Shown here one piece after another: positions 42,708 through 47,354 of a DNA stretch of 47,354 nucleotides. Both the position numbers and the translations under genes were made by a program. Position 1 is the stretch's first letter; each line of letters begins with the position of its first letter. Origin of the DNA: an uncultured Clostridia bacterium (lineage in GTDB: Bacteria > Bacillota > Clostridia > Oscillospirales > CAG-272); contig CANRIL010000001.1 in NCBI GenBank assembly GCA_947630625.1, positions 1 to 47,354 of the forward strand, in the 5' to 3' direction. The notes below the pieces were generated by a model, which was not told the DNA's origin, made no database searches, and was given only the letters and a program-made list of their open reading frames with translations.

Positions 42708-44954
42708 ATGGCATACAGCGAACTTTTGAAGAATTTCGACGCGGTGCGCGGATATTTGCGGGATTTCTACGTTTACGGCTTCAAGAGCCGCGACGATTTC
42801 AGCGAAAAAAGCGGGCGCTCATACGACGACGAACGCCGCAGGGTCGAAAGCTGGCTCGGAGATCATATCGGCACGCGGCAGACTCCGGACGGGAAAAACG
42901 TCTTTCTCAGCATCGACAGCCGCGCGCACTGTCATAATCCGCTCTACAGGGTGTGGCAGACGGCAAGTTTCACGGACGGCGACATAACGCTGCATTTTAT
43001 TTTATTTGATATATTGTCTTCTCCCGACGTTTGCCTGCCGCTTTCCGACATCATGGACAAGATCGACGTTTACCTCAGCGATTTTTCCGACCCGCACACC
43101 CCGGACATTTCGACCGTGCGCAAAAAGCTCGGCGAATATGTCAAGGTCGGACTTATAGAGACGGAGCGGCGCGGCAAGACCGTATATTACCGCTGCGCGC
43201 CCGATTGCCATGCCGGTGGGCGGGACGCCGTGGCCTTTTTCTCTGAGGCGGCGCCATGCGGCGTCATAGGTTCGTTTATGCTCGACCGGGGAGATGATTA
43301 TTTCTCGTTCAAGCACCACTACATAACGGGCGCTCTCGATTCAGGCGTAATGTGTCGGCTGCTTGACGCCATGAATAAAAAAAGAGACGTTATCATAACG
43401 TCAAGGTCGAAGGCGGGTAAGTCATACGTTGACAAGTTGACCCCGCTGCGCATATTCATAAGCGCGGGCGGCGGGCGCGAATATCTCATGGCTTACGATG
43501 CCAGACGACGCCGTGTTCAGCCGTTTAGAATAGACGGCATCCGCTCCGTTGCCGACGGGGAAGAGTGTCCCGAATTTTCCGAGCGGCGGGCGCTGCTTGA
43601 TCGCATGATGAAGCACATATGGGGCGTCAACACGCAGGGAAGCGGCAGGCTTGAACACGTCGAATTTACCGTTTACCACGGCGACGACGAATCGTTCATA
43701 TACAGCAGGCTCGAACGCGAAAAGCGCTGCGGGAGCGTTGCCCGCGTCGACGAAAATCACAGCCGGTTCGAGGCGGACGTTTATGATTCAAATGAGCTTG
43801 TGCCGTTCATTCGCTCGTTTTTATGCAGGATAACGGACATCAGCTTTTCAAATCAGTATAACGAAACGAAATTCAGGCGTGATATCGAGGCGATGTACGC
43901 GATATACGGCATAGGCGACGAGCGCGGCAAGTATATCGAATCGTCCGCGCCGACAAGAAGCGAAAAGAAAGTTCCGACGGAATCGGGCGTGTCGGTCAAA
44001 AAAACCGCGTCCGTAACGCCGTCAGTGACCGACCCGTCCCTGACGATACACAGCGAGCTTTACGGCGCGTATTACCGCGCCGTGGCGTCGATCCTGAAAG
44101 CCGCCGTCGACCACCCTGTAACGCCTCGCGAGGTTCGGTCGATCGCGCGGGAAGAGGCGTTTTCGGAAAGCGCGTCCACGATCGAATCCGCGCTTTACGG
44201 CGAACGTTGGCATCTTTTGCGCCGGAACGGGACGACGCCGATAAAAAATCCGCCGCGGACGATGCTGACGCTGCTCGAAAAGCGCTGGCTCAAATCTATC
44301 TCGCTCGATCCGAGAATAAAGCTATTTGATTTTGACACGTCCGGGCTTGAAGGCGTCGAGCCGCTGTTCACGCCGGATGATATATACGTGTTCGACAAAT
44401 ATTCCGACGGCGACGATTATGAGGACGAGGGGTATATCGAAAGATTCCGCATGATACTCGACGCCGTTAAACAAAAGACGCCGCTCGTTTTTGATGTCAA
44501 AAACAAGAAAGGGAACATGTTCAGCGTAGTTGCTGTGCCGCTTTTTCTTGAGTATTCGGAGAAGGACGACAAGTTTCGCCTTTATTGTTCCGGCAGCAGG
44601 CGCGGCAGGATAATAAATCTCGGAAGGATCGTGCGGTGCCGAAAATACACGGGTTCGCGCCGGTTTTTCCCGAATATGACAAGCCGCGCGGAACAAAGAA
44701 CTGTCACGATCGAGCTTTTTGACAAAAGAAATCTGCTTGAGCGCGCGGTTTTGCATTTTGCGCATTTCGAAAAGCAGGTCATAAAGCTCGGAGGCGACAG
44801 GTTTCTTCTCCGCGTCAGGTACAGCGTTGACGATGAGACGGAGCTTTTAATACGTGTGCTATCATTCGGACCTTTTTTGAAAGTAACTGAGCCGGACGAT
44901 TTTGTCCGGCAGATAAAAGAAAGACTTGCGCGACAAAAAAGCTGCGGGATGTGA
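42708..44954 (+). CDS. Double WYL-domain regulator
   Basis: A 748-residue protein that looks like two WYL regulators joined. The first half (1-~405) has an N-terminal DNA-binding-type region (SDIMDKIDVYLSD, STVRKKLGEYVKVGLIETERRGKTVYYR) and a WYL core (ITSRSKAGKSYVDKLTPLRIFISAGGGREYLMAYDARRRRVQPFRIDGI). A Ser/Thr/Lys linker (~408-440) leads to the second half: another helical region (VRSIAREEAFSE) and a second WYL-like core (LVFDVKNKKGNMFSVVAVPLF, FRLYCSGSRRGRIINLGRIV). WYL domains bind ligands, often nucleic acids or nucleotides, and control defence and stress genes. GGGGGAGG lies 5 bases before the ATG. Clostridia often carry two adjacent WYL genes; a fusion is less usual. Confidence 0.78.
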   Translation: MAYSELLKNFDAVRGYLRDFYVYGFKSRDDFSEKSGRSYDDERRRVESWLGDHIGTRQTPDGKNVFLSIDSRAHCHNPLYRVWQTASFTDGDITLHFILFDILSSPDVCLPLSDIMDKIDVYLSDFSDPHTPDISTVRKKLGEYVKVGLIETERRGKTVYYRCAPDCHAGGRDAVAFFSEAAPCGVIGSFMLDRGDDYFSFKHHYITGALDSGVMCRLLDAMNKKRDVIITSRSKAGKSYVDKLTPLRIFISAGGGREYLMAYDARRRRVQPFRIDGIRSVADGEECPEFSERRALLDRMMKHIWGVNTQGSGRLEHVEFTVYHGDDESFIYSRLEREKRCGSVARVDENHSRFEADVYDSNELVPFIRSFLCRITDISFSNQYNETKFRRDIEAMYAIYGIGDERGKYIESSAPTRSEKKVPTESGVSVKKTASVTPSVTDPSLTIHSELYGAYYRAVASILKAAVDHPVTPREVRSIAREEAFSESASTIESALYGERWHLLRRNGTTPIKNPPRTMLTLLEKRWLKSISLDPRIKLFDFDTSGLEGVEPLFTPDDIYVFDKYSDGDDYEDEGYIERFRMILDAVKQKTPLVFDVKNKKGNMFSVVAVPLFLEYSEKDDKFRLYCSGSRRGRIINLGRIVRCRKYTGSRRFFPNMTSRAEQRTVTIELFDKRNLLERAVLHFAHFEKQVIKLGGDRFLLRVRYSVDDETELLIRVLSFGPFLKVTEPDDFVRQIKERLARQKSCGM

Positions 44955-44970
44955 TCTCGCAGCTTTTTTT
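44935..44970 (+). terminator. Terminator overlapping the WYL gene end
   Basis: AAAAAAGCTGCG pairs with CGCAGCTTTTTT. The 5' arm lies inside the last codons. The T run is 7 long. Confidence 0.9.
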
Positions 44971-44995
44971 CCGTGATTTTGTATCTTTCGTGAGG

Positions 44996-45001
44996 TAAAA
45001 T
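44996..45001 (+). promoter_or_regulatory. -10 element of the tRNA-like RNA
   Basis: TAAAAT lies 9 bases before GGATGAA, the start of the acceptor-like stem. The -35 position (GTGATT) is a poor match. Confidence 0.5.
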
Positions 45002-45010
45002 AAACCTGCA

Positions 45011-45159
45011 GGATGAAGGACGGGTGGTTGACCTTCACCGCGGTGCGCGAGGATGTTCCAAAGCGTATGCCGGTTCCTGATTTCTGCGTATGGCAATCGC
45101 TTTTGCGACGGGGTTCAACTCCCCACTTTTAACGCAGGTTCGAATCCTGCCGTTCATCC
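45011..45159 (+). ncRNA. Candidate tRNA-mimicking RNA upstream of a slipin gene
   Basis: GGATGAA (45011-45017) pairs perfectly with TTCATCC (45153-45159), like a 7-bp acceptor stem. Just inside the 3' side is a textbook T-arm, GCAGG-TTCGAAT-CCTGC (45134-45150). A D-arm-like hairpin GGTG/CACC lies at 45023-45039. In place of the anticodon arm are about 90 bases with TGCC/GGCA (45068-45095), TCGC-TTTT-GCGA (45097-45108) and GGGG-TTCAACT-CCCC (45110-45124), whose loop also fits the T-loop consensus. It is too long for a tRNA, has no anticodon arm and no CCA. Bacterial Y RNAs (YrlA) mimic tRNA in this way, but no Ro gene is visible. It may be a free RNA or part of the slipin mRNA leader. Confidence 0.55.
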
Positions 45160-45432
45160 CTTTGTGGGTGGATGCTGGTGGATCAGATTCGCGTATGCGA
45201 AAAATGAGAGCTATGCCAAAGTGATGCGGTCCCCCAAAAGTAACTTATGCCGCTCGGCGGCGTGCGTTTCCGGGCAAGTGCGGGCGGGACCATGTACGGA
45301 CGCGGATACCGCGCATGCGTGAGAATGAGCCGAATTTATTCCGCTCTTTGACCGGTGCGCTCAAGCGTTTGTCCGTCCTCCCCGCACGGGAGCCGCAGAC
45401 GTATATTTTACCGGAAACGGAGGTTATATATT
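45160..45432 (+). other. Leader region between the tRNA-like RNA and the slipin gene
   Basis: 273 bases without a supported gene. Hairpins seen are TTCGC/GCGAA (45188-45201), GCCGC/GCGGC (45249-45261), GGTCCC/GGGACC (about 45228-45291) and CTCCC/GGGAG (45378-45392). The heptamer GCGTATG at 45191 also occurs twice in the tRNA-like RNA (45064, 45086). No known riboswitch core was recognised and no good promoter was seen. Confidence 0.5.
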
Positions 45433-46548
45433 ATGAAAAAAGTAGTCATCAATGAAAAGCAGAGAGGTTTTCTCTTCCGCAACGGAAAGTATTCGGGGCT
45501 TCTCGGTCCCGGAAAGTATTGGTGCGCGTTCGGCAGGGAGATCGAGGTGTCAAATAACGAATTTGTTGTTTCCTCGTCCGGCTGCCCGCTTGAAACGCTG
45601 CTTGCGGATGAAAAGATCGCAAGATCAGTGTTTGTCGCCGACATTCCGGACGGGAAGCTCGGGCTCCTCTTCCGCGACGGCAGGTACAGCGCGCCGCTGC
45701 TTCGCGGGAAGCATGCGTTCTGGAACGACATCCACAAGCATGAGATGATCGTAACTGACATCAGCACGCCTGAGATCGGAGACGACGTTCCGCGCTGCAT
45801 CTATGACTTGATCGGGCAGAACATCTGCGAAAAGATCACGGTCGCCGAATATGAACGCTCAAGACTGTTCTTCGATAAAAAGCTCGTCTGCGTGCTCGAA
45901 CCGGGTACATATTACTTTTGGAGTCGGGGCGTGACGGGGATCGAAGTGTCTGTTGAGAACGTCGATATGAGGCTCACGTCGGCTGATATCGTCGGGCAGG
46001 AAATAATGACTCAGGACAAGGTCACGCTGAGGATCAATTTCACGTGCAATTACCGCATCGTCGATTGCGTTCGAATTCTTACGGACGTTGACGACTACAA
46101 AGAGCAGCTCCATGTGGCGGCACAACTCGCGCTCCGCGATTATGTCGGCAGATATAGGCTCGACGAGATCCTTGGCGACAAGGAAGGCATTTCGTCGTAT
46201 GTCCGCGACCGTCTCTGCGAGAAAGAAGCGGAACTGTATATCAAGATCGAGAGCGCCGGGGTCAAGGACATAATCCTACCGGGCGAAATTCGCGACATCA
46301 TGAATACGGTCCTCGTCGCTGAAAAGCGCGCACAGGCAAACGTCATCACGCGCCGCGAGGAAGTTGCGTCAACGCGCTCGCTGCTCAACACGGCAAAGCT
46401 GATGGAAGAAAACGCGACGCTTTATAAGCTCAAGGAGCTTGAATATATAGAGCGCATATGTGAAAACGTCGGCAGCATCAACCTGAACGGCAGCGGCGAC
46501 ATTCTTACCCAGCTTCTCACGCTGCTTAAAGGACAGCATGTGAACTGA
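45433..46548 (+). CDS. Slipin-type SPFH/band-7 protein with N-terminal triple repeat
   Basis: A 371-residue protein. The C-terminal two thirds are a band-7/SPFH domain (about 175-320): IEVSVENVDMRLTSADIVGQEIMTQDKVTLRINFTCNYRIVD, ALRDYVGRYRLDEILGDKE, and GVKDIILPGEIRDIMNTVLVAEKRAQANVI, the slipin signature. Before it are three repeats near residues 12, 76 and 145: L-F-R-N-G-K-Y...L-G-P-G-K-Y, L-F-R-D-G-R-Y...L-R-G-K-H, and F-F-D-K-K-L...L-E-P-G-T-Y. There is no N-terminal membrane helix, unlike most slipins, so it is probably soluble or peripheral. SPFH proteins oligomerise into rings or scaffolds. ATG 45433 has GGAGG 9 bases upstream. The adjacent tRNA-like RNA suggests RNA-related work; that is inference. 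Confidence 0.85.
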   Translation: MKKVVINEKQRGFLFRNGKYSGLLGPGKYWCAFGREIEVSNNEFVVSSSGCPLETLLADEKIARSVFVADIPDGKLGLLFRDGRYSAPLLRGKHAFWNDIHKHEMIVTDISTPEIGDDVPRCIYDLIGQNICEKITVAEYERSRLFFDKKLVCVLEPGTYYFWSRGVTGIEVSVENVDMRLTSADIVGQEIMTQDKVTLRINFTCNYRIVDCVRILTDVDDYKEQLHVAAQLALRDYVGRYRLDEILGDKEGISSYVRDRLCEKEAELYIKIESAGVKDIILPGEIRDIMNTVLVAEKRAQANVITRREEVASTRSLLNTAKLMEENATLYKLKELEYIERICENVGSINLNGSGDILTQLLTLLKGQHVN

Positions 46549-46564
46549 TGCACATTTATTAAAA

Positions 46565-46609
46565 TAAGGCGGAACGTTTCGGCAATTGAACGCTTAAACG
46601 TTCCGCCTT
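46565..46609. terminator. Hairpin terminator after the slipin gene
   Basis: A perfect 14-bp stem (AAGGCGGAACGTTT with AAACGTTCCGCCTT, 17-base loop) with only a short T run. Confidence 0.65.
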
Positions 46610-46685
46610 GACCGTAAAATCGGGTAAACGCCGAATCGTTTATTCTTTTTCGGGGAATAATAAGCGGCGGAGGGCTCGGTTAATT

Positions 46686-47354
46686 ATGGAATATTTATGG
46701 ACAGATAATGAAAACGCGCCGGAGTTTCCGGCGCTCGAAGGCGACGCTGAGACGGACGTTCTTATCGTTGGCGGAGGGATGGCGGGCATACTATGCGCAC
46801 TGAGGCTGCACGAGGCGGGCGTCAATTATATGCTCCTTGAAGCATCTCGCATCGGCAGCGGTATGACGCGCGGGACGACTGCCGTTCTTACGGCGCAGCA
46901 CGACACGCTTTATTCGGACATGGAAAAAAGTCACGGAAGCGAATACGCGCGCCTTTATCTTGAGGCAAACGTCGGCGCGGTCGACAGCTTCCGTGCGCTT
47001 TCCGAACGCTTTCCGTGCGACTTTTGCGAGGTGCCGTCCGTTATGTATACGACAAAGGAACCGGACGTGCTCAAGCGCGAGGCGGAAACGGTGCGTTCGC
47101 TCGGCGTTAACGCGGAGTTTACGCGGGACGTTCCGCTGCCGTTCCCGGTTTCGGGAGCCGTCCGTTATCCGGGGATGGCGCAGTTTCATCCGATCAAGTT
47201 TTTATACGGCGTGAGCCGCGGGCTCAACATCTATGAAAACACCTTCGTCACAAAAATTGACGGACACACCGCGCTGACGGAGCGTGGGCGCGTTCGGGCG
47301 AAGAAGATCATCATCGCGGCACACTATCCGTTTAAAAATTCGCGGGGAATGTAT
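46686..47354 (+). CDS. FAD-dependent oxidoreductase, YhfW/DadA-like, 5' part
   Basis: The frame is open to the window end (223 residues seen). It begins MEYLWTDNENAPEFPAL and then shows VLIVGGGMAGILCALRL (FAD loop), MLLEASRIGSGMTRGTTAVLTAQHDTLY, and a substrate-domain segment CDFCEVPSVMYTT. This opening closely follows Bacillus YhfW-type proteins, which end in a Rieske [2Fe-2S] domain; that end lies outside the window. GGAGGG is 11 bases before ATG 46686. Function: oxidoreductase of unknown substrate, cytoplasmic. Confidence 0.85.
   Translation, partial: MEYLWTDNENAPEFPALEGDAETDVLIVGGGMAGILCALRLHEAGVNYMLLEASRIGSGMTRGTTAVLTAQHDTLYSDMEKSHGSEYARLYLEANVGAVDSFRALSERFPCDFCEVPSVMYTTKEPDVLKREAETVRSLGVNAEFTRDVPLPFPVSGAVRYPGMAQFHPIKFLYGVSRGLNIYENTFVTKIDGHTALTERGRVRAKKIIIAAHYPFKNSRGMY

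Noticed and set aside
45011-45159. Ordinary tRNA, tRNA-Sec or tmRNA
   Set aside because: Too long for a tRNA or tRNA-Sec and no anticodon arm; too short for tmRNA, with no tag-reading frame and no matching 5' motif.
45053-45322. 89-residue open frame
   Set aside because: Overlaps the structured RNA region; no ribosome site and no protein-like pattern.

Overview
The window reads as a chromosomal stretch of an uncultured-type Clostridia bacterium (Bacillota, Oscillospirales/Christensenellales-like). The reasons are canonical TTGACA/TATAAT promoters, strong AGGAGG-type ribosome sites, sortase-like C-terminal anchors (PPQTG-membrane helix-basic tail), Cys-lipoproteins, a choline-binding-type cell wall repeat protein, an ECF sigma factor with a zf-HC2 anti-sigma factor, and a fairly GC-rich coding style with many ATGA overlaps. 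The assignment is inferred from gene families; no marker gene was searched.

Layout. 1-606: 3' end of a cell-wall-anchored repeat protein. 607-1158: non-coding, with a duplicated ~98-bp palindromic intergenic element. 1159-3254: alpha/beta hydrolase and a stand-alone SIR2-domain protein (possible immune effector). 3357-5447: YbaK-type deacylase divergent from a COG2509-like FAD protein. 5559-11924 (minus): probable seven-gene transcript, MutS-like ATPase, Lrp regulator, aminotransferase, TIM-barrel isomerase, pseudouridine synthase, UPF0291 protein, membrane-anchored amidase; several genes are joined by ATGA overlaps. 12153-14126: fumarate-reductase-like flavoprotein. 14273-22177: MoxR, DUF58 and transglutaminase (TgpA-like) operon with a GH36 alpha-galactosidase at its end. 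22361-28193 (minus): envelope operon of lipoprotein, cell-wall-repeat/transglutaminase lipoprotein, MBOAT acyltransferase and AlgJ/DHHW protein. 28357-29640: VanX/VanY-like peptidase. 29877-38965: two AraC regulators, a beta-helix carbohydrate-active protein, a secreted protein with an unusual Gly-Cys-Gly C-terminus, and a GH31 glycosidase. 39311-39476: tRNA-Leu(TAA) and initiator tRNA-fMet, with a second copy of the tRNA-fMet 3' half 270 bp downstream. 39990-42575: isochorismatase-fold hydrolase, then ECF sigma factor, anti-sigma factor and membrane protein. 42708-44954: large double-WYL regulator. 44955-46548: a candidate tRNA-mimicking RNA followed by a slipin/SPFH protein. 46686-end: 5' part of a YhfW-like FAD oxidoreductase.

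The most unusual item is 45011-45159: a 7-bp acceptor-like stem, a perfect T-arm, a D-arm-like hairpin and a ~90-nt insertion where an anticodon arm should be, preceded by its own -10 element and followed by a slipin with a triple N-terminal repeat. It resembles the tRNA mimicry of bacterial Y RNAs, but no Ro protein or RtcB lies in the window. Other points of interest are the orphan SIR2 protein, the partial duplication of tRNA-fMet, a sorting-signal-like segment inside the beta-helix protein, and the GCGS-helix-KKK terminus. Several coding starts were moved because a good promoter lies inside the longer open frame. All assignments rest on reading motifs by eye.
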